Below, in pieces: positions 1 through 6,566 of a stretch of 15,789 nucleotides of DNA (position 1 is its first letter; every line of letters begins with the position of its first letter). The stretch covers positions 6,137-21,925 of the forward strand of contig DHJV01000100.1 of assembly GCA_002404515.1 (NCBI GenBank), in the 5' to 3' direction. The position numbers and the translations under genes were made by a program. Source of the DNA: Lachnospiraceae bacterium UBA4711. Its GTDB lineage: Bacteria > Bacillota > Clostridia > Lachnospirales > Lachnospiraceae. Under the pieces are notes generated by a model. That model saw only the letters and a list, made by a program, of their open reading frames with translations. It made no database searches and was not told the origin of the DNA.

Positions 1-736
1 ATGCTTTACCAAGGCACTTGCCATGTCTGTCTACGATCTCTGCCGCAAGCTCATCTCCCTGCTTAGCTGCATCGAACACTTCCTTTGCAGATACATACTG
101 TACGTTACGAAGTGCAGATGGACGATCTGTTGTGTTGAGCAATGTATTTGCCATTCTTACGATACCGGTTGCAGAAGTATACTGCTCCAGGCAGCCCTTT
201 CTGCCGCAGCCGCAAACCTCTGTCTCATCGTCATTCACCTGGATATGTCCAATCTCACCGCCAGCACCATTCACACCGGAAAGCATCTTTCCGTCTAAGA
301 TGATACCGCCGCCAACGCCGGTTCCAAGTGTTACCATGACGATGTTGCTGAAACCTTTTCCGCCGCCCTGCCACATCTCGCCGAGTGCTGCCATGTTTGC
401 ATCATTGCCAACCTTTACCGGAAGTCCGATGATTTTGGATAATTCATCGGCTGCATTAAAGATTCCCCATCCAAGATTTACACAACGAAGAACGGTTCCG
501 TCCGCCTTGACCGGTCCCGGAACACCCATTCCAATACCCTTTACTTCACTCTTATCGATCTGCTTATCCGCAAGCTTACCTTCGATGGATGCTGCAATAT
601 CGCCTAAGATATACTTTCCGCCTTCGTCGGTGCGTGTTGTGATTTCCCACTTGTCAACCATCGTTCCTTCTGCAGTGAAAAGTCCGATCTTAACTGTTGT
701 TCCTCCGATATCTACACCAAATACATACTTTGCCAT
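1..736 (-). CDS. glcK: ROK-family glucokinase (3' end truncated by window edge)
   Basis: This is a cytoplasmic ATP-dependent sugar kinase that converts glucose to glucose-6-phosphate. The 245 visible codons hold the ROK landmarks: the N-terminal phosphate-binding motif DIGGT (residues 9-13), the catalytic-base region GNDAN (Asp112), the glycine-rich LGTGVGGG segment (about 138-145), and the zinc site formed by His164 and the CGCGRKGC cluster (Cys175, Cys177, Cys182). Family members are about 310-320 residues, so roughly 65-75 residues lie beyond the left edge. The ATG at 734-736 is preceded by an AAGGAGG-type ribosome binding site about 12 nt upstream and by GAGG closer in. It follows hprK by 26 nt on the same strand, so the two are probably cotranscribed. 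Sequence alone does not exclude another hexose as substrate, but glucokinase is the usual identity for this ROK subtype in Firmicutes. Confidence 0.93.
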   Translation of the reverse strand, partial: MAKYVFGVDIGGTTVKIGLFTAEGTMVDKWEITTRTDEGGKYILGDIAASIEGKLADKQIDKSEVKGIGMGVPGPVKADGTVLRCVNLGWGIFNAADELSKIIGLPVKVGNDANMAALGEMWQGGGKGFSNIVMVTLGTGVGGGIILDGKMLSGVNGAGGEIGHIQVNDDETEVCGCGRKGCLEQYTSATGIVRMANTLLNTTDRPSALRNVQYVSAKEVFDAAKQGDELAAEIVDRHGKCLGKA

Positions 737-762
737 CTTCCTCTATATCCTCCTTATTCCTC

Positions 763-1713
763 TTAGACATTGTGTGAATTCTTCGCTATATTCTGTGTTA
801 CACGGTTATACAATTCCTGTGCAGCATTGTATCCCATCTTCTTCTGTCTGTGATTAACGGCTGCTGCCTCTACGATAACCGCAATATTTCGTCCCGGTCG
901 AATCGGAATCGAATGACTGACAATCTTATTTCCAAGAATCTCTGTATACTGATCTTCCAATCCCAGACGATCATAGTTCGCATCCTTATCCCATTCTTCC
1001 AGATTCACAATCAGGTCAATGCTCTGCGTATGCTTGACACACTCGACTCCAAACATACTCTTGACATCGATAATTCCGATTCCTCGAAGCTCAATAAAAT
1101 GTCTCGTAATATCCGGTGCCGTACCGATCAGCGTCTCATCCGAAACCTTCTTGATCTCCACGACATCATCCGAGACAAGACGGTGTCCACGTCGAATCAT
1201 CTCCAGCGCCGCCTCACTCTTACCAAGTCCGCTGTCTCCGGTAATCATGACGCCCTCACCATATACATCCAGCAAAACCGCATGAATGGAAATACGTGGT
1301 GCAAGCTCCACATGCAGCCACTTTACAACCTCATGCACGAAGTCAGATGTTGTCTCCGAAGTATCTGTCAGAATTGGGATTCCGCATCGCTTTCCAGTCT
1401 CGATGATATAATCATACGGCTTAATATTACGACAGAATATCAGACACGGAATCTTGAATGCAAATAACTTTTCAAATATCTGGATATTCTCTTCCTCTGT
1501 ATGCATATTTGAAATATACGCAAACTCGACATTTCCACATATCTGAATACGTGCTGAATCAAAATGTTCAAAAAATCCCGCCAGCTGAACTGCCGGACGG
1601 TTCATGTTCGGATCTTTGATCAATATATGATCGGTATCAATTTCAGGCGTATGATTGATCAGATTCATCTTTTGAATCAATTGTGTCACACTTACGCTAT
1701 ATTCTTCTTCCAT
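763..1713 (-). CDS. hprK: HPr kinase/phosphorylase
   Basis: This bifunctional enzyme phosphorylates HPr on Ser46 with ATP and removes the phosphate by phosphorolysis. It is the metabolic sensor of CcpA-dependent catabolite repression in low-GC Gram-positives. The 316-residue length is normal. The N-terminal domain (about 1-130) is followed by the kinase core with the P-loop GDSGLGKS (159-166), the conserved upstream HAVLLDVYG segment (144-152), SDD (181-183), and the family signature around IELRGIGIIDV (207-217). The C-terminal part has NYDRLGL and the SIPIRPGRN motif (268-276). The ATG at 1711-1713 has AGAGGG immediately upstream and AAGGAG further out. It lies downstream of the spoVG terminator and directly upstream of glcK. 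I see no convincing promoter in the 68-nt gap to spoVG, so it may depend on read-through or a promoter I cannot recognise. Confidence 0.97.
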   Translation of the reverse strand: MEEEYSVSVTQLIQKMNLINHTPEIDTDHILIKDPNMNRPAVQLAGFFEHFDSARIQICGNVEFAYISNMHTEEENIQIFEKLFAFKIPCLIFCRNIKPYDYIIETGKRCGIPILTDTSETTSDFVHEVVKWLHVELAPRISIHAVLLDVYGEGVMITGDSGLGKSEAALEMIRRGHRLVSDDVVEIKKVSDETLIGTAPDITRHFIELRGIGIIDVKSMFGVECVKHTQSIDLIVNLEEWDKDANYDRLGLEDQYTEILGNKIVSHSIPIRPGRNIAVIVEAAAVNHRQKKMGYNAAQELYNRVTQNIAKNSHNV

Positions 1714-1741
1714 GCCCTCTTATGTCTCCTTACCTATTTTG

Positions 1742-1772
1742 AAAAAATGGGCTGTCGCAGACGCAACAGCCC
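1742..1772 (-). terminator. Intrinsic terminator after spoVG
   Basis: On the minus strand a GGGCTGT...ACAGCCC hairpin (1749-1772, 7 bp, plus 2 inner pairs after a mismatch) is followed by a run of six T (1742-1747, read as A on the plus strand). It lies 10 nt downstream of the spoVG stop and before hprK, so it should limit transcription from spoVG into hprK-glcK. Partial read-through is possible. Confidence 0.8.
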
Positions 1773-1781
1773 TTTGCTATT

Positions 1782-2057
1782 TTACTCTTCATCCTCAGAC
1801 TCGGACGCTACTTCCTGATATTTCTCAAGAATGAGACTCTGGATTTTGTCTCTTGTCTCAGAATTGATCGGATGTGCAATATCCCGATATTCACCATCCG
1901 ACGCCTTTCGACTCGGCATCGCGATAAACAATCCCTTCTCTCCTTCAATTACCTTGATATCATGTACTACAAATACATCATCAATTGTAATCGAAACAAC
2001 TGCGCGCATCTTGCCTTCTTTTGTAACCTTACGTACCCTTACATCTGTGATTTGCAT
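1782..2057 (-). CDS. spoVG: SpoVG septation/sporulation regulator
   Basis: SpoVG is a small site-specific DNA/RNA-binding protein. In Bacillus it affects septation during sporulation, and in other Firmicutes it affects capsule, virulence and metabolic genes. The 91-residue product starts MQITDVRVRK and contains the family's conserved VSITIDDVFVVHDIKVIEG and GLFIAMPSRK segments, then an acidic tail ending ESEDEE. I chose the ATG at 2055-2057 because an AAGGGGG ribosome binding site lies about 7 nt upstream and because family members begin at this methionine. The in-frame upstream codons would add seven unrelated residues. It has its own sigma-A-type promoter overlapping the glgD stop, and a terminator downstream. 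In Bacillus spoVG is next to purR/glmU; here it lies between glycogen and catabolite-control genes. Confidence 0.96.
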   Translation of the reverse strand: MQITDVRVRKVTKEGKMRAVVSITIDDVFVVHDIKVIEGEKGLFIAMPSRKASDGEYRDIAHPINSETRDKIQSLILEKYQEVASESEDEE

Positions 2058-2091
2058 ATTAGTCCCCCTTTTACGCAACTCTTTTTGTGAA

Positions 2092-2121
2092 ATTATAATG
2101 CGTATCTAAAATTCTTCTCAA
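2092..2121 (-). promoter_or_regulatory. Sigma-A-type promoter of spoVG
   Basis: On the minus strand TTGAGA (2116-2121) and a perfect TATAAT (2092-2097) are separated by 18 nt. The -10 overlaps the TAA stop of glgD, so the promoter is inside the end of that gene. The predicted start near 2085 gives a leader of about 28 nt containing the AAGGGGG ribosome binding site. Confidence 0.7.
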
Positions 2122-3217
2122 CAATAACCTTAATCTCATTTGGATCTCCGGTATGTACTGTATTTGCACGAAGTGTATCACGGCTCTCCACGATACAATT
2201 CTCAATATAACAGTTATCTCCGATATGTACATCATTCAGAATAATTGAATTCTTGATGACACAGTTATTACCGATATAAACTTTTTTGAAAAGAACGGAA
2301 TCCTCTACCGTACCATTGATAATGCTTCCGCTTGCAATCAAGCTGTTGCTGACAGCCGCATCTCCATTGTATTTTGCCGGTGGCAGATCTTCCACCTTTG
2401 AATATACATCCGGATGCTGACGGAAGAAGTAATCACGAATATCCTTCTTCAGGAAATCCATATTGGTCTTGAAATAAGAATCAATCGTACCGATATTTCT
2501 CCAGTAAGAATCCAGCTTATATGCATAAATCTTCTTTACATTCTTGTAACGAACGAGAATGTCATTTACAAAATCACTTCTGCCTTCTGCAGCGCATGCT
2601 TCCAGCAGTTCGATCAGCTGACGACGTCTTACAACGTAGACACCAATCGATGCTGTATTGGTTTCTGCCACGATTGGCTTCTCCTCGAAGCTGATCACGC
2701 GATTATCATCTGCAAGCTTTACAACGCCGAAACGGTTGATATCATCCTCACCCGGCTGGATATCCTTACATACAACTGTGATATCTGCACCTGTTGCGAT
2801 ATGCTCTTCTAACACCTTGTTGTAGTCCAGCTTATACACTGCATCACCACTTGCGATGACCACATATGGCTCATGAGCCGATTTCAGGAAGTTGATATTC
2901 TGATACAGCGCATCTGCGGTTCCCTTGTACCAATAGCTGTTTGTCGCTGTAATCGTTGGTGTAAACAGATAAAGTCCACCCTGTTTTCTACCGAAATCCC
3001 ACCACTTGGAGGAATTCAAATGCTCGTTCAACGAACGTGAATTATACTGTGTATAAACAGCTACCTTCTGAATATGAGAGTTTGTCATGTTGGAAAGTGT
3101 GAAATCAATTGCACGATAGCTTCCCACGATCGGCATAGCTGCAACCGCTCTCTTTGCGGACAACTCTCCCATTCTGCTGCTATTTCCACCTGCTAAAATA
3201 ATACCGATTGCTCTCAT
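2093..3217 (-). CDS. glgD: GlgD, regulatory-type subunit of ADP-glucose pyrophosphorylase
   Basis: This is a 374-residue paralogue of GlgC with a nucleotidyltransferase fold (about 1-240) and a C-terminal left-handed beta-helix of hexapeptide repeats (about 285-360, for example NCVIKNSIILNDVHIGDNCYI). Several catalytic positions are degenerate. The signature GGQGSRL of its neighbour is GGNSSRM here, and the KLAKPAV segment is KRAVAAM, losing the conserved Lys. The substrate-binding FEEKP and the SYWRNIGT region remain. In other Firmicutes (Geobacillus, Ruminococcus) GlgD is nearly inactive alone and raises GlgC activity in a heterotetramer; the same role is inferred. The ATG at 3215-3217 is one nucleotide after the glgC TAG, with AGGTGA upstream inside the glgC end, so translation is probably coupled. 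A GTG at 3224-3226 is an alternative start overlapping glgC by 8 nt. Confidence 0.94.
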   Translation of the reverse strand: MRAIGIILAGGNSSRMGELSAKRAVAAMPIVGSYRAIDFTLSNMTNSHIQKVAVYTQYNSRSLNEHLNSSKWWDFGRKQGGLYLFTPTITATNSYWYKGTADALYQNINFLKSAHEPYVVIASGDAVYKLDYNKVLEEHIATGADITVVCKDIQPGEDDINRFGVVKLADDNRVISFEEKPIVAETNTASIGVYVVRRRQLIELLEACAAEGRSDFVNDILVRYKNVKKIYAYKLDSYWRNIGTIDSYFKTNMDFLKKDIRDYFFRQHPDVYSKVEDLPPAKYNGDAAVSNSLIASGSIINGTVEDSVLFKKVYIGNNCVIKNSIILNDVHIGDNCYIENCIVESRDTLRANTVHTGDPNEIKVIVEKNFRYAL

Positions 3218-3218
3218 T

Positions 3219-4487
3219 CTACTCACCTGCCTTTATAATACTAGACCCACTCTTTAACAATCCATCCGGATATTCGTCAATGGTTGTCTCACCAAAGATG
3301 GCAACGTTCTTACCAATCTTAACGCCTGCCGGAATTACGGAATTCTCTCCGATTGTTACAAGACCGTATGAGTAGATATGTGGTGCAAGTTCATTTGGAA
3401 CTTCCTCGCCAACTCCAAGTTCTGCGTTGTCTCCAATATGAACACCCTCTGCAATAATTGCCTTATCCATAACGACACCGTCACCAATCACTGCACCATT
3501 CATAATGATAGAATTCTTGATCACTGCGCCCTTTCCGATCATAACGCCGGAACCGATAACGGAATGCTGTACAGTACCGTAAACTTCCGTTGCCTCGCCA
3601 ACGATACTTTCTGTCACTGATCCTTCCGGATCAATGTACTGTGGTGGAAGCTGATCACTCTTTGTGTAGATTCTCCAGAACTCTTCATAAAGATTGAACT
3701 CTGGGATGATATCAACGAGTTCCATATTTGCTTCCCAGTAAGAACCAAGTGTTCCTACATCCTTCCAATAACCCTTGTACTCATAAGCACAGATCTTGCA
3801 TCCACGCTCATGGCAGTATGGAATAATATGCTTACCAAAGTCACAGGATGGCTGATCTTTGAGTGCTGTCAAAGCCTCACGAAGCACCTTCCAGTTAAAT
3901 ATGTAAATACCCATAGACGCTTTGTTGCTGCGTGGATGCTCCGGCTTTTCCTCAAACTCCTGAATACATCCGGTATCGTCTGTGATAACAACACCGAAAC
4001 GGCTTGCTTCCTCCATTGGTACCTGATAGGTTGCCAATGTAATATCGGCCTTGCTTGTCTTGTGGTAGTCAAGCATTGCTTCATAATCCATCTTGTAAAT
4101 ATGGTCTCCAGAGAGAATCAGTACATAGTCTGGATTGTAGTAGTCAATATACTCAAGATTCTGATAGATTGCGTTCGCAGTACCCGTATACCACTGGCTG
4201 TTTGCACTCTTCTCGTATGGAGGAAGTACGGTTACACCACCGATACTTCGATCCAGATCCCATGGGATACCGATACCAATGTGCTGGTTGAGCCGGAGTG
4301 GTCTATACTGTGTCAACACGCCGACAGTATCAACCCCCGAATTAATACAGTTGCTGAGTGGGAAATCAATAATCTTGTATTTTCCACCAAATGCAACCGC
4401 CGGCTTAGCAAGCTTGTAAGTCAAAACACCCAGACGACTTCCCTGTCCGCCTGCTAAAAGCATAGCTATCATTTCTTTTTTAATCAT
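3219..4487 (-). CDS. glgC: Glucose-1-phosphate adenylyltransferase (ADP-glucose pyrophosphorylase), catalytic subunit
   Basis: GlgC makes ADP-glucose from ATP and glucose-1-phosphate, the committed step of bacterial glycogen synthesis. The 422-residue protein has an intact N-terminal signature (LLAGGQGSRLGVLT, 10-23; KLAKPAV, 25-31), the WYTGTANAIYQN segment (99-110), the metal-site SGDHIYKMDY (126-135), the glucose-1-phosphate loop EFEEKP (177-182) and GYWKDVGT (239-246). A C-terminal left-handed beta-helix follows (about 290-400). The ATG at 4485-4487 is preceded by AAGGGGTG about 6 nt away. The upstream extension of 21 codons is not conserved-looking and overlaps the promoter. A sigma-A-type promoter with a perfect TATAAT lies 32-37 nt upstream of the start, with an inverted repeat at its -35 region. 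Confidence 0.97.
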   Translation of the reverse strand: MIKKEMIAMLLAGGQGSRLGVLTYKLAKPAVAFGGKYKIIDFPLSNCINSGVDTVGVLTQYRPLRLNQHIGIGIPWDLDRSIGGVTVLPPYEKSANSQWYTGTANAIYQNLEYIDYYNPDYVLILSGDHIYKMDYEAMLDYHKTSKADITLATYQVPMEEASRFGVVITDDTGCIQEFEEKPEHPRSNKASMGIYIFNWKVLREALTALKDQPSCDFGKHIIPYCHERGCKICAYEYKGYWKDVGTLGSYWEANMELVDIIPEFNLYEEFWRIYTKSDQLPPQYIDPEGSVTESIVGEATEVYGTVQHSVIGSGVMIGKGAVIKNSIIMNGAVIGDGVVMDKAIIAEGVHIGDNAELGVGEEVPNELAPHIYSYGLVTIGENSVIPAGVKIGKNVAIFGETTIDEYPDGLLKSGSSIIKAGE

Positions 4488-4518
4488 AATGTCACCCCTT
4501 TTAGCATAATATGTTTGT

Positions 4519-4548
4519 ATTATAGCATTAAACCTAAAAAAGTGAAAC
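4519..4548 (-). promoter_or_regulatory. Extended -10 promoter of glgCD
   Basis: The minus strand reads TGCTATAAT (4519-4527): a perfect TATAAT with the TGn extension. At the expected 17-18 nt spacing no good -35 hexamer is visible; that stretch is occupied by the inverted repeat described separately. The predicted start near 4512 gives a leader of about 25 nt. Confidence 0.65.
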
Positions 4549-4557
4549 ACTTTTAGG
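4533..4557. promoter_or_regulatory. Inverted repeat overlapping the glgC -35 region (candidate operator)
   Basis: On the plus strand CCTAAAA-AA-GTG is followed by AAA and then CACTTTTAGG. The arms match over 10 bp except for two extra A in the left arm. The repeat lies about 21-45 nt upstream of the predicted glgC start site, covering the place of the -35 hexamer. It could be an operator, or a weak AT-rich terminator for the upstream operon; it has neither a GC-rich stem nor a long T-tract. Confidence 0.45.
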
Positions 4558-4624
4558 CAATTTTTATAATTTTTTCTTGAAAAATCTCACTGGAATGGTA
4601 AATAATACTAAATTTTACATATTT

Positions 4625-4990
4625 TTACACATTCATTGTCTCTGCGACACGATTCATTGCCTTCAGGAACGGTAAAAAATCCACTTCCAGAGACGCTGCA
4701 AGTTTGATGTCATCCTTTTCCTGCAGCACTTTGCCGAGGCGTCCGACCGCGGACGCCATTCTGGCTTTGTCGATTCTCTGTTCATCCCGATTGATCAGAT
4801 CCTCACAGTTGTTGAACACTTCAATCTCCCAGTTGATTCCCTGAATCACCAGATTAAACAGCTCATCTGTATCGGGCTGCCGGTTGTGCCTGAGCTCTGC
4901 AATCAATGTCTCTGTTCCGGGAATGATAGTTGCACTGTAATTATATAATTCTTTTAATAAATTCTGTTGTGCAGATGCTTTATCACTCAT
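4625..4990 (-). CDS. Hypothetical helical acidic protein, third gene of nfeD-SPFH operon
   Basis: I do not recognise a named family with certainty. The 121-residue product has no signal peptide, membrane segment or cysteine-rich motif and appears almost wholly alpha-helical and soluble. Visible landmarks are an ETLIAELRHNRQPDTDELF stretch (27-45), INWEIEVFNN (52-61), and a charged C-terminal half with RLGKVLQEKDDIKLA (84-98) and LEVDFLPFLKAM (101-112). The ATG at 4988-4990 has an excellent AGGAGGA ribosome binding site about 8 nt upstream, and the upstream SPFH gene ends only 17 nt away, so it is very probably translated as part of that operon. The acidic stretches and small size would suit a partner or regulator protein, but this is inference only. 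Confidence 0.85.
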   Translation of the reverse strand: MSDKASAQQNLLKELYNYSATIIPGTETLIAELRHNRQPDTDELFNLVIQGINWEIEVFNNCEDLINRDEQRIDKARMASAVGRLGKVLQEKDDIKLAASLEVDFLPFLKAMNRVAETMNV

Positions 4991-5007
4991 TCCAAATTTC
5001 CTCCTGC

Positions 5008-5946
5008 CTATGACTCTTTCTCTTTTGTCACGATCTCCGTCAGGGAAGATGCAAGTCCTGCAATACCGGAAATCTCACTTGGAATAATCAGCTTTGTAGC
5101 CTTTCCATCTGCTGCCTTGGCAAATGCTTCGAGACTCTTCAATGTAAGAACCGCCTGATCCGGTGCAGCCTCGTTTAAGAACTTAATACCATCTGCGTTT
5201 GCCTGCTGAACCTTAAGAATTGCTTCTGCCTCACCTTCTGCACGGCGGATCGTTGCTTCCTTCGTTGCCTCTGCACGCAGGATCGCTGACTGCTTTTCTG
5301 CCTCTGCGGAAAGGATCAGAGACTCCTTCTGACCTTCTGCACGAAGAATTGCAGACTTCTTCTCACCTTCTGCGATCAGAATCTGCTCACGTCTCTCACG
5401 CTCTGCCTTCATCTGTTTTTCCATCGCATCCTGAATGGCTGCCGGCGGAATGATATTCTTCAGCTCGACACGGTTCACCTTGATTCCCCAAGGATCTGTT
5501 GCCTCGTCCAAAGTCGCACGCATCTTTGTGTTGATTGTCTCTCTCGATGTCAGAGTCTGATCAAGCTCCAGTTCACCGATGATATTTCGAAGAGTTGTCG
5601 CTGTCAGATTCTCAATCGCCATGATTGGCTTTTCCACACCATATGCAAACAGCTTCGGATCTGTGATCTGGAAGAATACGACCGTATCAATCCGCATCGT
5701 AACATTATCCTTCGTGATTACCGGCTGTGGTGCAAAATCGACCACCTGCTCCTTCATGGATATGCGGTGTGCCACCTTGTCGATCAAAGGTGTCTTTAAA
5801 TGCAGACCCGCTGACCATGTCGTATTGTAGGTTCCCAGACGCTCAATGACATATGCATGTGCCTGTGGTACCACGCGGATCGAGCTGCATATCACGATTA
5901 CAACTAAAACAACAAGAAAAATACCTAAAATCTGTGCTCCGTTCAT
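5008..5946 (-). CDS. SPFH/band-7 membrane protein (stomatin/paraslipin, QmcA-like)
   Basis: This is a 312-residue membrane scaffold protein of the stomatin-prohibitin-flotillin-HflK/C superfamily; such proteins form large oligomers at membrane microdomains. It has one N-terminal transmembrane segment (about 5-22), then the SPFH domain (about 24-185) with the typical RVVPQAHAYVIERLGTY opening, FVVDFAPQPV-like strand (VVDFAPQPVITKDNV, 68-82), DPWGIKVNRVELKNI (151-165) and IIPP (165-168). A long charged coiled coil follows (about 172-250) made of a repeating ILRAEG.K unit. The C-terminal portion (about 255-300) is the conserved NEAAPDQAVLTLKSLEAFAK region. The ATG at 5944-5946 has GGGAGGA about 7 nt upstream and lies 14 nt after the nfeD stop. 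Pairing with NfeD is the classic arrangement for this subfamily, supporting the paraslipin-type assignment over HflK/C. Confidence 0.95.
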   Translation of the reverse strand: MNGAQILGIFLVVLVVIVICSSIRVVPQAHAYVIERLGTYNTTWSAGLHLKTPLIDKVAHRISMKEQVVDFAPQPVITKDNVTMRIDTVVFFQITDPKLFAYGVEKPIMAIENLTATTLRNIIGELELDQTLTSRETINTKMRATLDEATDPWGIKVNRVELKNIIPPAAIQDAMEKQMKAERERREQILIAEGEKKSAILRAEGQKESLILSAEAEKQSAILRAEATKEATIRRAEGEAEAILKVQQANADGIKFLNEAAPDQAVLTLKSLEAFAKAADGKATKLIIPSEISGIAGLASSLTEIVTKEKES

Positions 5947-5960
5947 CTTGTTCCTCCCAA

Positions 5961-6395
5961 TTATGAATTTTCTTTTCTAACAACCATCAGCTTCACGCCA
6001 TCAATACTGTCAACCAGCACCTTTTCTCCTTCTGGAATGTTCGTTCCATCTACAGAGCGTGCTGTCCAGTCCATGCCGTTTAATTTTACGACACCCTGTG
6101 CTTCGATATTATCGATTTCCTGTTTTACAATGCCTTCCTTTCCGATCAGACTATCCACATTCGTCTTTTCGATGTTCTTCATGAAATGCTTCATTGCAAT
6201 CGGTCTGGTAAATACAAATAAGATTGCTGAAACCACTGCAAATACAAGGATCTGCACGAGCCAATGCGCTCCGGTCAGCGAGATCAGTCCCGCAATAAGC
6301 GCGCCGCCTGCAAACCAGATTGACGTCAGTCCCAGTGTAATGATTTCCACAACGATCAAGACAACCGTAATGATCAGCCAAACTGTTAAAGCCAT
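5961..6395 (-). CDS. NfeD-like membrane protein (short form)
   Basis: This 144-residue membrane protein is of the short NfeD type (lacking the ClpP-like protease domain). Three to four hydrophobic segments occupy residues 3-65 (ALTVWLIITVVLIVVEIITL first), then a soluble C-terminal beta-barrel of the OB-fold type (about 78-140) with the hallmark LIGKEGIVK and GVVKLNGMDWTARSVDG strands. These proteins bind or assist the adjacent SPFH protein at the membrane. I chose the ATG at 6393-6395 because AGGAGG lies about 9 nt upstream and the hydrophobic N-terminus begins directly after it. A longer reading adds 16 polar residues covering the ribosome binding site. It is the first gene of the nfeD-SPFH-hypothetical operon. 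Confidence 0.93.
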   Translation of the reverse strand: MALTVWLIITVVLIVVEIITLGLTSIWFAGGALIAGLISLTGAHWLVQILVFAVVSAILFVFTRPIAMKHFMKNIEKTNVDSLIGKEGIVKQEIDNIEAQGVVKLNGMDWTARSVDGTNIPEGEKVLVDSIDGVKLMVVRKENS

Positions 6396-6454
6396 ATATA
6401 CCTCCTCCTGCTTTATTCGTGAAACGCAATGTCTGCTATTCACACGTTATTTTT

Positions 6455-6483
6455 ATTTTACCACACTGCCTGAAAATCTTCCA
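6455..6483 (-). promoter_or_regulatory. Candidate extended -10 promoter of the nfeD-SPFH operon
   Basis: The minus strand has TGG followed by TAAAAT (6455-6463), an extended -10, with TGGAAG (6478-6483) at 17 nt spacing as a weak -35. It begins right after the typA terminator T-tract, a sensible position for an independent promoter. The leader would be about 55 nt. Confidence 0.45.
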
Positions 6484-6484
6484 T

Positions 6485-6536
6485 AAAAAAAAGTGAGAAT
6501 TTCGTAAATATTGCACAAATTTAACGAAATTCTCAC
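6485..6536 (-). terminator. Strong intrinsic terminator of typA
   Basis: A perfect 13-bp stem, GTGAGAATTTCGT (6493-6505) against ACGAAATTCTCAC (6524-6536), is followed on the minus strand by eight T (6485-6492). A few more pairs form inside the loop after a one-base bulge. It lies 31 nt past the typA stop. Confidence 0.9.
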
Positions 6537-6566
6537 ATTCTTTTCTTTTGATTTAGTTTTTACGGA

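Noticed and set aside
850..1467. 205-codon plus-strand open frame opposite hprK
   Set aside because: It is antisense to a clearly functional hprK, has no ribosome binding site or recognisable domain, and is explained by the codon pattern of the real gene.
2098..2130. Possible sigma-H promoter for spoVG (GAAGAATTT with AAGG upstream)
   Set aside because: The spacing between the two elements is about 6 nt instead of 11-12, and a good sigma-A-type promoter occupies the same stretch.
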